Of a stretch of 64,000 bases of DNA, positions 42,023-53,128 are shown piece after piece (position 1 is the stretch's first letter; every line of letters begins with the position of its first letter). The notes under the pieces were generated by a model. That model was not told where the DNA came from, made no database searches, and saw nothing but the letters and a program-made list of their open reading frames with translations. Origin of the DNA: Locusta migratoria (taxonomy: Eukaryota; Arthropoda; Insecta; Orthoptera; Acrididae); NCBI GenBank assembly GCA_026315105.1, contig CM048744.1, positions 355,199,168 through 355,263,167 of the forward strand, read 5' to 3'. A program made the position numbers and the translations under genes.

Positions 42023-42507
42023 TGTGAGGTTTTACTTTGATTCTAGACTAAAGGACAAACGCTTCCACATCGCCATTGTCACAGGGAAGAAAAAAAAAAA
42101 AAGGGGGAGGGGAGACTAACCGCTTAGTCGTCACTCTAGCCAACCATGAAGCTGCAACAAATGTAAATCGTAACGCCATGTAACGTTTTGCTCAGTGTTA
42201 AGACTTTGAAGTAGCTTTAAGAAAATAATGGTGTAGACAGTTCACGAATGATATTGCGCGAGGTACTCGTTGCTTCGTATCATTATTTGGACGGAGAAAA
42301 AGGGTGCGGTGGTACCTGTACCTTCGCTACACGCCGTTTTTATGTGTTGCAAGATCATCGTTTCGTCACTCGGCAACATACTTTGAATTTAAACTGGCAT
42401 TCATTAGTCATCCCGAGAGACACCACAGCTGCAAATTCCTAAAAAAATTGTTTCCATGTTTTCATGTATTATAAGTGATTATTAATTTTCATGATTCAGT
42501 GATAATC
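42023..42507. other. no feature seen
   Basis: A short A run and G run lie at 42090-42113. No supported gene. Confidence 0.4.
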
Positions 42508-42600
42508 TTCTTTCTAAGCCCAAAGACTGGTTTGGTGCAGCTCTCCACGCTACCCTGTCCTGTGTAAACCTCTTCATCTCTGAATGCAGAAATAATATGC
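42508..42600 (-). pseudogene. 3' end scrap of an RTE-like LINE
   Basis: Read on minus: AGAGATGAAGAGGTTTACAC, AGGACAGGGTAGCGTGGAGAG and ACCAAACCAGTC. This is the same end as at 43270-43462. Confidence 0.6.
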
Positions 42601-43269
42601 TTTACTAATTAGTTTTTGTTTATATTAAAAGCTGTCTTTAAGCGCTTGACTACTTAACTCTTATGTAAACTCTGTTTTTGTTATACACAAAGTGTTTAAC
42701 TGATAATAATTTGTATTTGCTCAGATGCGAAGACGATTATTGAAAGATCAAAACTAATAGTAATTTATAATATGCGCAACAGAAATTACGATAATAAAAA
42801 TTTCAAGTGCATATTTTGTTTTCCTACACCTTCAGAAAATCAGCGGAGGCATGTACTGGGGTCAAAGACTGTATATTTTTATACTTATAAGATTGATCCC
42901 ATAGCGCCAGTGAAGAGTACGTACTTTGTTAGTTAAGGGACCTTCTATCATTCCGATTTTGCACATCTTTATACATTTTTCCACATTTTGCGCGCGTCTT
43001 CTTTTTTTAGAAATGAAAAATATTATGCTGGTTATTCCTTTCTAATTTTGAGTGTATAAAACTTTGATTACTCATCATTGTTCATTACCTACTATACTAC
43101 CGTATGTACTGACCCAAAAGATAAACAACAACGAGTACCAAGTTGTTTTCTTCAACAAGGTCAAGACGTTTCTCTGCCGTCAACTTTTTAAACTAGTTAT
43201 CCAACTCTAAAGATATGAATGTGGAGGCACTCTAGACTTCAACCTTTCTCACATCCTACTATTCATAAA
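42601..43269. other. no feature seen
   Basis: AT-rich. Confidence 0.4.
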
Positions 43270-43462
43270 TCGTAAATTTAGCATCGGAGGAAAGTGTGTG
43301 GGGTTAAAACCGCAGAGGGAGACCAAGAGACGAATATAGTGAGCAGATTCAGATAGACGTGGGATGCCGTTCTTATGAGGAGATGAAGAGGCTTGCTCAG
43401 GATAGAGTAGGGTGGAGAGCTACATCAAACCAGTCTTCGGACTGAAGACCATAACCCCACAA
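43270..43462 (+). pseudogene. 3' end of an RTE-like LINE
   Basis: Translates in part as RGRPRDEYSEQIQIDVGCRS, then YEEMKRLAQDRVGWRATSNQS. It ends GGACTGAAGACCATAACCCC with ACAACAAC, the short tandem-type end common in RTE elements. Confidence 0.7.
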
Positions 43463-44089
43463 CAACTATTCAAAAGTGTTTTAATAAATATTTATCAGGC
43501 TTCATCTACGAAAATCTTCATGTTCTGAGAAAGTAGCACATGCAGACTATGTATACGACAGAGTCCTTTCGTCTGTATTGACGTGGTTGACGTTGCGTGT
43601 AATACAGAGTGGCAGTAGAAAAGCCATAGGCTTGTCACTCTTTTTTGCGCGACTACCGAAAGTCTAAAGTATTCGCGTATAGCTCTGTTTGCACTAGCCA
43701 CCTGCGAGTGGCCTCACATTGGAGCAACTTTCGCCACTTCTCATTGCAGACTTCCTGCATCATCATCGTATTACCTCCATGGAAGCTTGAGTAAAAGTAC
43801 CGTCGTCGGGAGAAAATCGCTCTCTTAAGTGTGTGGCTCTACGGTGAATGTATTTGCATCTCATCTGTCGCTTCTGGCTGTACACCCGTGATAAAAGAAA
43901 GAGACGTAAATGTTGCGTGAAGAATGGTTCATCAGGATAGAAGTGTAGCTAATATTTATTTGGAGACTGAACATGGTGGCGCATTGATAACAATTTTTAC
44001 TCGAATTCGGGAAAAGAGTACCTCAAATTCACATCGATCCATCCAGAATTCAGCTGCCCTGATTCATTTAAATGTTTAATGCAAGTGCA
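43463..44089. other. no feature seen
   Basis: Unassigned. Confidence 0.4.
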
Positions 44090-44200
44090 GGTCTTTTTAA
44101 ATAGCACCGAACCTATTTCCTTCCCCATTCTTCTCGAATCCATGTAGCTGTTCCGTCTCTAATGATCGCGTTGCCGACGAGATGCTAAAACTAAGCATTC
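44090..44200 (+). mobile_element. SINE S3 tail fragment
   Basis: CCGTCTCTAATGATCGCGTT and CGACGAGATGCTAAAACTAAG match the S3 tail. Confidence 0.5.
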
Positions 44201-44624
44201 CTTGCCTAGACTGGTGACTTTTTATAGCTGAAAAGCTTCGCCAACTTTCATCCATCTGTTCTCAGCTTTTCTGTTCATTGCGTGTGTGCTGCTCGTCACT
44301 ACTCGTTCTGAATATTCTTTCTTGAGCTTGTAAATGATGACTAAAAATTGCAGCAACGAACTGGTGAACACGAAAATTAAAAAGAAACAACTATTAGTGG
44401 GATCTGAGTAAATAGGTGCAGTGATAAATGCAGTGGATTTATATTTTGCAGAAGACATGTTAAGATCTTTCACCGTGTTACTGTCGTTTGGTTTTGCTCA
44501 CATCAGTGCAGAAAAACGCAGGTGTAGTTTCACGAGTCCAAATTGTTTTCGTACTATAACGTATTCTAGGTCGCTGATGATTCCGATCTTGGTGAAACAT
44601 TGAAAGCTAGTGTCTCTTCCTGTC

Positions 44625-44770
44625 TTTCGACAGAAGTCGAGGCCATTAGAGACGGGCGTGAAGCTGATAAGGAGGAGGATGGAACAAGAAAGGACCAATG
44701 GTCTTTTTTTGGAAACAAATTCCGGCATTCATCTGAAAATGTTGAGAAAAGCCGAAAGAAACTAGAATCA
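44625..44770 (-). mobile_element. SINE S3 fragment
   Basis: TCGACAGAAGTCGAGGCC, ATTAGAGACGGGCGTGAAGC and ATTCCGGCATTCATCTGAAA follow the S3 minus-strand order. The overlapping open frames are by-products. Confidence 0.55.
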
Positions 44771-44888
44771 AACATGTTTCTGGTTGTCGATTAGCTGCTT
44801 CAGATATACGAGTCTTGGGTCTGAGCTAGGTTGGTAAGGTGACGTCTTCGGACGGAGGATGAGAAGGTGATCGGTCGGTACCCGATGG

Positions 44889-45050
44889 CCGCGGCGGAGC
44901 GCATTGAGACCCTATGCTGCGATACGCGAGGCCGTTTCCCGTCGGGGTTTCTAATCACCCCTCCGGACATGGATGTTTGTGCTGTCTTTGGTATAAGGTA
45001 GTTTATAAGTAGTTAAGTCCCGTAATCTTAACAAACATTTGAACATTTTT
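44889..45050 (+). mobile_element. SINE S1 variant with 12-bp TSD and shortened tail
   Basis: GGTACCCGATGG lies at 44877-44888 and 45051-45062. The tail lacks the block containing TTTAGGGACTGATGACC, so its stem-loop is missing. Confidence 0.92.
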
Positions 45051-45062
45051 GGTACCCGATGG

Positions 45063-45944
45063 GCCTTTCGAGGCCTATGTTGGACGGAGTCGTTGGATAG
45101 GCGTCAGACAACAGGATCAACTGTCTTTTTATGCACATTACATTAGTCTACACAGTCTGCAGTCAGTTCTATTGTTCGAGTAGTGTTCAGTCGTTATAAC
45201 GTGTAACACTATACAGTAATTCACTCGCAGCTCCGATTAATTCCTTTGCATTGTAGCGTTTTAAGTACATTTGTTCTATTATTCTTTAGTACTGATGGCA
45301 CAGTATATTTTATTTTCTCTTTGCCATTATTTGTTTGAATTAAAACCTTACTTTTTTGCCAGTGATATGGTTCCCTACAGTGATTCAACAAACGGAAATA
45401 GGCTGCAAGCTCATACCGTATATTCTGAAAAAAAAAAAAAGAACCATTGATATAATCTATTTGACTGTTCACTCGATCTTTCCAGCGTCATACGCATACA
45501 CATTCTCTAGCACCCCGAAAGGCAAAAATCGGTTGGCTTTGCTTTGTTTTCATTCCTAAAATGGAAGAATATATGTTACATTTAGAGGAGTACATACTGG
45601 AAGGAGTGTGTGACGTACCACCCTTTATGTCTTGGTAGTGTTTCATATGAACAGGTGCCGATCCATGCCACCTTCGACATCCAGGTCCTAAAGCTACGAC
45701 AATTAAAAAACGCAACTTGCAGTTCTCTGTCAGTAGCTTGTCCGATAATGTGACGTAGTTCAGTGTTTGCTTCAAAGAATTTTTGCACTGATGAGGCGGG
45801 CTCCACAAGATAAGTTATTGCGAATTTTCTTAATCATCATGTCGGGACCGATGAAAACGCCTAAGCAGTTGCAAATGGAGGACGTCAATACATCTTATTC
45901 AGCGCATGGAGAGACTTTCTTGGCGATTAAACAATAAAAGAAGA
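45063..45944. other. no supported gene
   Basis: Minus-strand frames at 45488-45808 give text such as ELRHIIGQATDRELQVAFFN that I cannot assign. Nothing else seen. Confidence 0.35.
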
Positions 45945-46165
45945 TATGAAGATCAGGGTTTAATGTCCCATCGACAGCGAAGTCATTAGAGACAGAGCAC
46001 AAGTTCTGATTTTTGTTTTCTTTTTATAAGGAACCGTCTCGGCATTTGCCTAAAGCGATGTTGGGGAGTCACGAGAAACCTAAATGTGCATAGCCGGGAG
46101 GCGGATTTGAACCGGCGCCCTCCCGAATGCGAGTCCAGTGTGCTAACCACTGCGCCATCTCGTTT
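45945..46165 (-). mobile_element. SINE S3
   Basis: The tail GGGTTTAATGTCCCATCGAC and TCATTAGAGACAGAGCAC are at the left. The head GAGATGGCGCAGTGGTTAGC with GACTCGCATTCGGGAGG (minus) is at the right. No sharp TSD. Confidence 0.85.
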
Positions 46166-47494
46166 GTTGTTTGAGTAACAGGAGATTTGAGCTAGCACGG
46201 AAACAGTGCTCATTATCAAGATATTAAAATATTTCCTATTTTTATGGAGGATGTACAATGGCAGAGAGATAAATGTGGTTCATGCACGATCGCACATCAG
46301 CACATTTTCTGAACACTGTAGGTAAATACTTTATACTGATATTCCAGGACCATTAGATTAGTCGGAGAACCCCCACACCTTGGTCTTCGTGTTCCCGAGT
46401 CCTCAAACACCTAGAATTTCGGTAGTGAGGTAACGAAGGGATTTATCAACGATGTGCAGAGACTACAGGTTAGTTTCCTCTTTGCTCGGGTAGATCTACT
46501 TTTAAGAGTGGATGAATCCTTACCTCAAGGACAGATGGATACATTGACCTGTATGGACGTCTCCTTGAACACTTCCTATCACGAGACCCAGATGAACGTT
46601 ATGTTAAGCTTCTCTGACCAAGTTTTCAGATCTCGATAATTATGTTTCTCAACGCATATTTGATGGACTGTCTTTCTTCTTTTGACGAGTTCTGCCATCT
46701 CTCAGAATATTAGATATTTTCAATATCCTGTATAGCGTTAACAGCTTCTCATCAACTTCGTATGCACTCATAGCAGATTGGTGGGATCTCTCGATTCTCC
46801 ACATTCCGGACGTTGTTTATACATGTAACAGAAGAGGCTGCAGTCAGTAATCTAAGTTTCCTTTGGCTAGAGTCTAAAGAGACAAGGGAGGAACAAAGTA
46901 CAATAACTGGAATCTGCTGTAAGATATGTGGATAACGACCTTTCTCTGCAAGACCACGCGTTATGATAGTGTCTCGCTTCATTGGGTTGCTTGGCCTGTC
47001 ACTGCTGGTGGGTCATGAACTTGCAGAGGCGTCTCAGAGCCAACCGGTTACATTCGAATCCCGCGCTGCTGTGCGGGGATCCCGCTGAGTCCTTACTCTT
47101 TATGGCGCACGTTATTTCGAGAACTCATTAGCATCGCCAACGGAAAGGCGTCTTCGACCATGGACCCGAGGCAGTCTTTACGGAACTTTCGTCCCGTCTT
47201 AACATTGCGGTACTCATACAAGCTACTCTCAAGTCCGAATCTCATGTCTCTCTCTTGAGTGGCTGTTCATCCACAAGCATTTTAAAGTCGCGCAGGTGAT
47301 TGTTCTGCTTTTAAGAGGAGTGGAAAACTATTGTCGTTCGCTGTTCATTTTGCTTGTACTGAAAACTGTAGCGGATTTCTTTCTTGCTGTTAGTCCTTTA
47401 AATTTCCTTGGAGCGAATATTTTTTAAATATGTTGCTGTAATAACCACACAGAAAATTGTTATTTTGCTCTTATTTACAACGTATTCTAGATTA
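46166..47494. other. long stretch with no supported gene
   Basis: Only short frames. GGTTACATTCGAATCCCGCG near 47046 is B-box-like but isolated. Confidence 0.4.
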
Positions 47495-47496
47495 TG

Positions 47497-48275
47497 AAAC
47501 TTCTTGGAAAAATAAAACTGAACTCGAATCCAGGACCTTTGCCTTTTGCGTTCAAGCGCTCTACCAATAGAGCTACCCGAGCACTACTCACATGGTGTTC
47601 CCACAGCTTTACTTCTGCCGATACCTTGTCTTCTATCTTCGAAACTTCACAAATTTCTCCTTCATACCTTGCAGTAAAAGCGCTACCGGCAAGAAGGATG
47701 TTTTGGAGACATGACTTAACCACACTATAGTGGAATTTTACGATAATGAAATTTTTATTCTGAATAGAAGCCTACAATGATGTAAAATTTCTGACAAATT
47801 AAAACTGTGTGCCGAACGGAAAGGTAAGAGGTGAGAAATTGGCGGAAGTAAAACTATGTAGACGGGCAACGTGGTGTGCCCAGGTAGCTCAGTCGGTAGA
47901 GCGCTTGACCAAGCAAGGTAAAGGTTCCGGGTTCAAATCCCGGTGCAGCACACAGTTTTCATCTGCCAGGAAGTTTCAGCACACACTTCGCTGCAGAGTG
48001 CCAATATCATTCTGGAAACATCCCCTAGGCTGTGGCTAAGCCACGTGTCCACAATATCCTTGTTTCTAGGAGTACTAGTGCCGCAAGGTTCTCAGGAGAA
48101 CTTGGGTGAAATTTGGAAGGTTGGAGGTGAAGTACTGGCGGAAGTAAAGCTGTGAGGACAGACTTTCGGGCGTGTCAGGATAGCTCATTAGTTACAGCGC
48201 TTGCCCACGAAAGGCAGAAGTCCTGGCTTCGAATCCCTGTCTGGCACACAGTTTTAATCTTCCACAGCAATTATT
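47497..48275. mobile_element. tRNA-pair composite, old diverged copy
   Basis: Same architecture as the composites at 16385 and 37279. The left tRNA-like unit is on minus (47500-47600). The body is also on minus, then there is a plus unit with a well-kept tRNA-Lys-like D-arm (GGTAGCTCAGTCGGTAGAGC, 47882-47901) and T-arm GGGTTCAAATCCC. A body and a second, poorer plus unit follow at 48170-48255. No clean TSD. The greater divergence points to an older insertion. Confidence 0.7.
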
Positions 48276-50114
48276 TTCCTTATTTATGAGAAGAAAAACT
48301 TTTTCTGTTGTACCCACTATCAATAAGTGATTGGTTTTCCGCTGCAGAATACCTTAGTTCTGGCTAAAGTTGACGGATTTGGTACACAAGAAGCAGGACA
48401 GAACTTTCGAGAACATTTTCGTCGTAGAGATCGTTTGTCAGGAAATCAGGTCTGTTGCGCCTGCGGGTCACTGCCTTCTTCCAGAAGGTGAACTCCGCTG
48501 CGTTTCTCAGCGTAGCGTGACGTAACACGTCGACCTAACAACGGACTGCTAATATATGCGCATTTCTAATCCTGCGACGGTACAGTCGCGTCATTGTGTG
48601 GCTGTGTCGAGAGATCAGGCTCTCTACATATTTATTTTCTGGGCGTAAAAAGAAGCCTCATATGGATGCTACTGTCGAGCATTGTAGTATCGCTGCCGTC
48701 TTTAGTTATTGACATTTATTATGTGAAATAGCAGCCTTTTTTTATTATTTAATCTGGGCGCTATCGCGGAATTTGGTGTTGTTAGATGCGCAGTACTTGA
48801 GCGATCAGTGAAAGGCCGCTGGCTGGTGGGCGGACTGGCTTTGTAGAACATAACAAAGCATTGTGTGGCGTGCCGGGCAGCCACGCCTGGACTCTGGCCT
48901 CGGAATTCAGTTCTGCTCGTTTATCACGGTCTACGTCTGAGTATGGCGTCATTCCTGGTAATCACTAGTCCCTCGCGGAAGCATTTTGTATCCTCTATTC
49001 GCGTCCTTGTTTTCGAAGGTACATGAAGGATGAAATTATAAGTTGAATGCCAGGTAAAACACAGTTGTAAATACGTATAACTACTTCAGTACTAGTAATA
49101 TATTCAGATATTCTAAAACACTGAAACCAAGGAAGAGTAAACTCTCATAAAGCATCTGCGAACTTTAACTGAGATGCTTCTCTCTTACCCACGCATTGAA
49201 GTCTCCGGCATAAAATTCAACTTGCCCCCTTTTAGAATGAAATGTTCGTTTCTTATCTTAGCTTGAATTTTCCCACACATAATTCGGCAATTACTATGTA
49301 AATCTAGACATTTGTCGACGTTTGTGGAAAGACTTCGTTTCATGAAACTAAATGACATTAAAAGCCCAACATGCAGCACTAGCGATTGAATGTTTGGTTT
49401 GATTATCCAAAATTTCGCCAATAGTCTACAAAAGCCAATCGAGAAACGGCAAGATCAAAGCGCACACTCTTATTTTTAACTTAGATTCTCTTATAATTAG
49501 GAACTACACTTCCACTAGATACCAAATGATGCACAAGCAATAAAATTTCATGAAAAATGGGCAGTTTTCTTATATATTACCCGTTTTATTTCTTATTCGG
49601 ACACATCGAGCGTTGTTGCTCGAAACATTTGATTGTACTGCGTTCATTGTCACGTGAGATAGGGAACGAAAATTTGTTCATATCCGTAAGCATTAGGGAT
49701 ACGACTGACATTAAGAATATTGTCTTAGCCACAGGCCTTCAACAGGAAGACGAATGTTTTTGTAAAGGAACATATGTCTGTTCAGATGAAGAAAATAAAA
49801 GATGCATCACTTGATCCACACATAACCTAGACTGGCTTAAGACGGCAATGGTGTAAAGGAGCTAATTTCGAAAGCACCCAGAACAGGAAGAATTTCGCGT
49901 TTACTGTAAGTAAAATTAATATCTTTTGCTTAATGCTTGATGACTGGAGAACCGTGCGTAATGTTTGAATGGTGAAAGCAAGAAATAAGTGTTTAGGCCG
50001 CGCAGCATTTCCTCGCATGAGTGATTTCTTCAAGCACATTATTTTCTCTTTTAATAGATATATTATACGGTGGCTTTCATAAATACTAGAAATAATTGTT
50101 CTTCGTATAGTGAA
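48276..50114. other. long stretch with no supported gene
   Basis: Scattered frames of 60-85 codons, none recognisable. The interval 48450-48620 is moderately GC-rich. Confidence 0.4.
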
Positions 50115-50725
50115 AGAATGTTTAAAAATAATACTACTGAAGTCTCTACATCGTGTTCGGGAATTCCTGTTACAAATTTCAAAGACTTGTACAGTGGGAT
50201 GAGAACATAGTATTTTGATAAGAACTCATGTCCGGAAAAGTCTTGCATTGACACCATGAGCACGTCTTGACGTTTGACAAATCAAATCTCTTTTACTGCA
50301 ACCACTTTGCCTTCTATATTCTGCTAGGAGGTAATATGAACCAAAACAAGGAAAAATGTTTAATATGCTCTAAAATGCATATCGTAAAAGCTGAGCACGT
50401 CTTCATCTTCCTTACTGTGAAAACGTCTCTTCTACTGCTGAAGTACTCATTGGTCTTAAAATATGCTTTTGAAAATCCATGTTTACTAGATTTTTCTATT
50501 GTTTTGATCCACACAACCTCCTTTCAAAATAAGGAAATCAAATAACTTGCAATAGAAGAGATTCGTTTCACAGTGTCAAAGGATTGCTGATAATGTTCCT
50601 TGGTGACATTTACGAAATGGATGCGTTATCAAAATATGTTCTCAATCTCTTCTACAAGTCGTCGAAAATTTGTAACGGGGATTTATGAACAGTTGTTATT
50701 ATTGCCGTCATAGACAGAAGACTCA
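50115..50725 (-). repeat. foldback-like inverted-repeat element, copy 2 (~600 bp)
   Basis: Outer arms: 50150-50225 is the imperfect reverse complement of 50628-50700 (TTATCAAAATA-TGTTCTCA, ACAAGTC-T-GAAATTTGTAAC). Middle arms: TCTCTTTTACTGCAA (50288-50302) against TTGCAATAGAAGAGA (50548-50562). Inner arms: GGAGGTAATATGAACCAAAA (50328-50347) against its counterpart ending CACACAACCTCC (50522). The centre is near 50428. Arms agree at roughly 70% by eye. Copy 1 at 35590-36225 is in the other orientation. Confidence 0.65.
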
Positions 50726-51312
50726 AATGCTTATCACTGTAAAAACACATGGTAATTACATTAGAGAACCAAAGTGGTTGAAGAGAGGTTGTGGTCCTCA
50801 ACTGACTATCTCGACGAATAAACTAATCATTTATTCTTGAGGTGCTACGAGCGGAGGTCTTAGTGTGCTGCGCAGTGTCCATACTGCGTTTGCAGGTAAG
50901 TCCGCCGGTCGCATAACCTCAGAAAAAGGAACATCGTCTGTCGTGCGCAAGAAAGGCAGGTCGCGACACTTTTTTTTTTTTTCAATCTGTTACTGAATAA
51001 AATGTTTGCTGCTGTGTGTTATGGCCTTACAGATTGCGGAAGAATAGAGTAAGGGTCCCAAATATCGCCTACCATTATTCTTTTCGTATTTATCACCCTT
51101 CTGATTGGCGAAATCAGTCTTTAAGCTAAATGAATAGGCCGTATTACTAGAAAGTATTCAACTTTGGTTTTAGTAGACGAAATTGCTTCTAAAGCTATGC
51201 TAGTTTCAGTTATTTTGAAAAATTTGGGGAGTGTTGAAAGGAAATTTTCCGAGAGTGGGATCCTAATACAGTCTATTCCTGTTCATTTTATCACCCAGCA
51301 AAATTAGAAGCA
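50726..51312. other. no supported gene; short T run at ~50970
   Basis: Unassigned. Confidence 0.4.
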
Positions 51313-51323
51313 CACGTTTAAAC

Positions 51324-51520
51324 CCTGCCGCGGTGGCCGAGGGGACTGAGGCGCGCCAGTCACGGACTGCGCGGCCACTACGGTCGGGGGTTCGAATCCC
51401 CCCTCGGGCATGGATATTTGTGCCGTCCTTAGTGTTAGCTAGTTCATTAGTTGTTTGTAAGTTTAGGGACTGATGACCCCGTAGTTAAGTCCCATAAGCT
51501 ATACAAACATTTGAATTTGG
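51324..51520 (+). mobile_element. SINE S1 with 11-bp TSD
   Basis: ACACGTTTAAA lies at 51313-51323 and 51521-51531. A near-consensus copy. Confidence 0.95.
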
Positions 51521-51540
51521 ACACGTTTAAAAACGAAATG

Positions 51541-51731
51541 TGTTCAAATGTTTGTTAAGCTTATGGGACTTAACTACGGGGTCATCAGTCCCTAAACTTA
51601 TATACTACTTATTACTACCTTTTACTAAGGACGGCACAAATATCCATGCCCGAGGGGGGATTCGAATCCCCGACCGTAGTGGCCGTGCAGACCGTGACTG
51701 GAGCGCCTCAATCCCCTCGGCCACCGCGGCT
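51541..51731 (-). mobile_element. SINE S1, tail-to-tail neighbour
   Basis: An S1 in opposite orientation starts 20 bases after the previous S1, so the two tails face each other. Its head (GGCCACCGCGGC) abuts the 91-bp Tc1 terminal fragment. Confidence 0.92.
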
Positions 51732-51732
51732 G

Positions 51733-51823
51733 TAATGGATGTCCCTGTTAGAGATGAACAACTTGTATTCAACTACACTCCTGGCCATTAAAATTGCTAC
51801 ACCACGAAGATGACGTGCTACAG
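51733..51823 (+). mobile_element. Tc1-like 5' terminal fragment plus shared flank, copy 2
   Basis: Matches 4302-4392 at 87 of 91 positions, gap-free, then the two diverge abruptly. Confidence 0.7.
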
Positions 51824-52329
51824 AGCACATATTGGTCTACCTTTTGATTTACACCTCGTATGAACTATGTTATTATAAGTAAACATTTACCTGGTCGTTC
51901 CCTCGATTCACTGCCGGCAGTAAGAACGACTGCCGTGAGCTACACGACTTCGCATGCCATAATGCTTCCGCTATTATTTAAAAAGCCACAGAAGTTTACT
52001 ACAGAAACGCAAAGATTGTTGCATAGCAGTTTGGCAATAAGAGGAGGCGATATTTGGGACACTCACTCTACATGGTGTTCTTAAAGTTAAAACTGTTATC
52101 AATTATGGAAATGCGGAGCTAATGGTGGAACACACGTGTGCTTTGCTGTATTGCACGGACTGGTGATCAGTATACTGAGACAACAACTAACATGCCGTCA
52201 CTTTTTTTGTAAAGAGAAGTTGGAGCCTCCGAGTGACTGAATGTCACGAAGAAGACGGAGGGAGAGTTGCAGCTACTGAGCGTATCTGTCAGTAGGAAGT
52301 TAGAGAATGGCATACACAGAGCTGACGTA
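51824..52329. other. no feature seen
   Basis: Unassigned, grading into the CpG island. Confidence 0.4.
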
Positions 52330-52780
52330 GAATGTGGACCATATATGCCGGAGCAGCATTGCGAGGCGCCCCGGCGGCTACTGGGAGGCAGCGAGAGAGA
52401 CGCGGTCGGCGGCGGCGGCAGCGGCAGCGCGGCGTGCCTACCTGTCAGCGGTCTATCTGGCGTCTGCAGTAGAGCGAGGTTAGCGGCCCGGGTCGTGGCG
52501 GATGTGTGCGCGTCGCCGCGGCGCACTCACTTTATAAGGGGGCGCGCGGGCTGGAGGGGGGGCTCTCCCGCCGCGGCCCACGACCAAAACAACCGCCGCA
52601 GCGCCAGGCCGGACAGCTTCTTCTCCGCGCCACCGGACGGCCGCTGGCTCGCGGTTTCGGGTCGCCTCGACCGCCGCGGGCTCCCGCCGGAAACTGCCCA
52701 CCTCGCCGCGAAAACACTCCCGTACTCCCATTAAAACCACTCGCTCCGGCCATTATCCGGAAGCTAAGGTTACCAGCCAC
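52330..52780 (-). promoter_or_regulatory. CpG island with a TATA box and donor site on the minus strand
   Basis: The densest CG stretch in the window. On the minus strand a TATAAA (52536-52531) sits upstream of about 60 bases that end in CTGACAG|GTAGGC, a good 5' splice site with the cut between 52442 and 52441. That would fit a short non-coding first exon. A second donor-like AA|GTGAGT overlaps the TATA box, so the model is not unique. Long open frames on all strands here are compositional. No linked coding exon was found within the window. Confidence 0.4.
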
Positions 52781-52875
52781 CGAATATCCGTGGGGGAAGT
52801 TAGTAGCCTACCACCACCGTGTAGCGGGAAGCCAGCGGAAGCAACGAGCATTCCCAATATATAACTGGCCTATTA

Positions 52876-53070
52876 GTTCAAATGTTTGTAAATCTATCGG
52901 ACCAAACTGCGTGGTCATCAGTCCGTAGCTTACAAACTACTTAAATCTAGGTAAACTAACCTAAGAACAACACATACACCCATGACCCATGGAGGACTCG
53001 AACCTCCACGTGGAGAAACCCCGCGCTCCATAGCGAGACGCTTTAGACCGCTCGGCTACTCCACCGCGGC
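52876..53070 (-). mobile_element. SINE S2 with 9-bp TSD
   Basis: GGCCTATTA lies at 52867-52875 and 53071-53079. The internal GT site is unexpanded. Confidence 0.93.
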
Positions 53071-53128
53071 GGCCTATTACTGTTGTGCTGACTATTATAA
53101 CTGAGATTTTTATCCAGGGTTGTGATAC

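Noticed and set aside
45488..45808. Overlapping minus-strand frames at 45.5-45.8 kb as a gene
   Set aside because: Two frames each carry plausible text but neither has splice sites, a domain or a partner exon. At most an unrecognised transposon scrap.
47876..47955. Functional tRNA-Lys gene
   Set aside because: It lies inside a repeated composite, and its anticodon region does not form a proper 7-base loop. It is derived, not a gene.
51466..51493. CTGATGA in S1/S2 tails as a hammerhead ribozyme core or box C of a snoRNA
   Set aside because: There is no GAAA with flanking stem II/III for a hammerhead, and no matching box D or terminal stem for a snoRNA. The pairing seen is a simple hairpin.
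52267..52928. Several 80-155 codon frames on both strands in the CpG island
   Set aside because: High GC removes stop codons in all frames. No domain, no consistent codon pattern.
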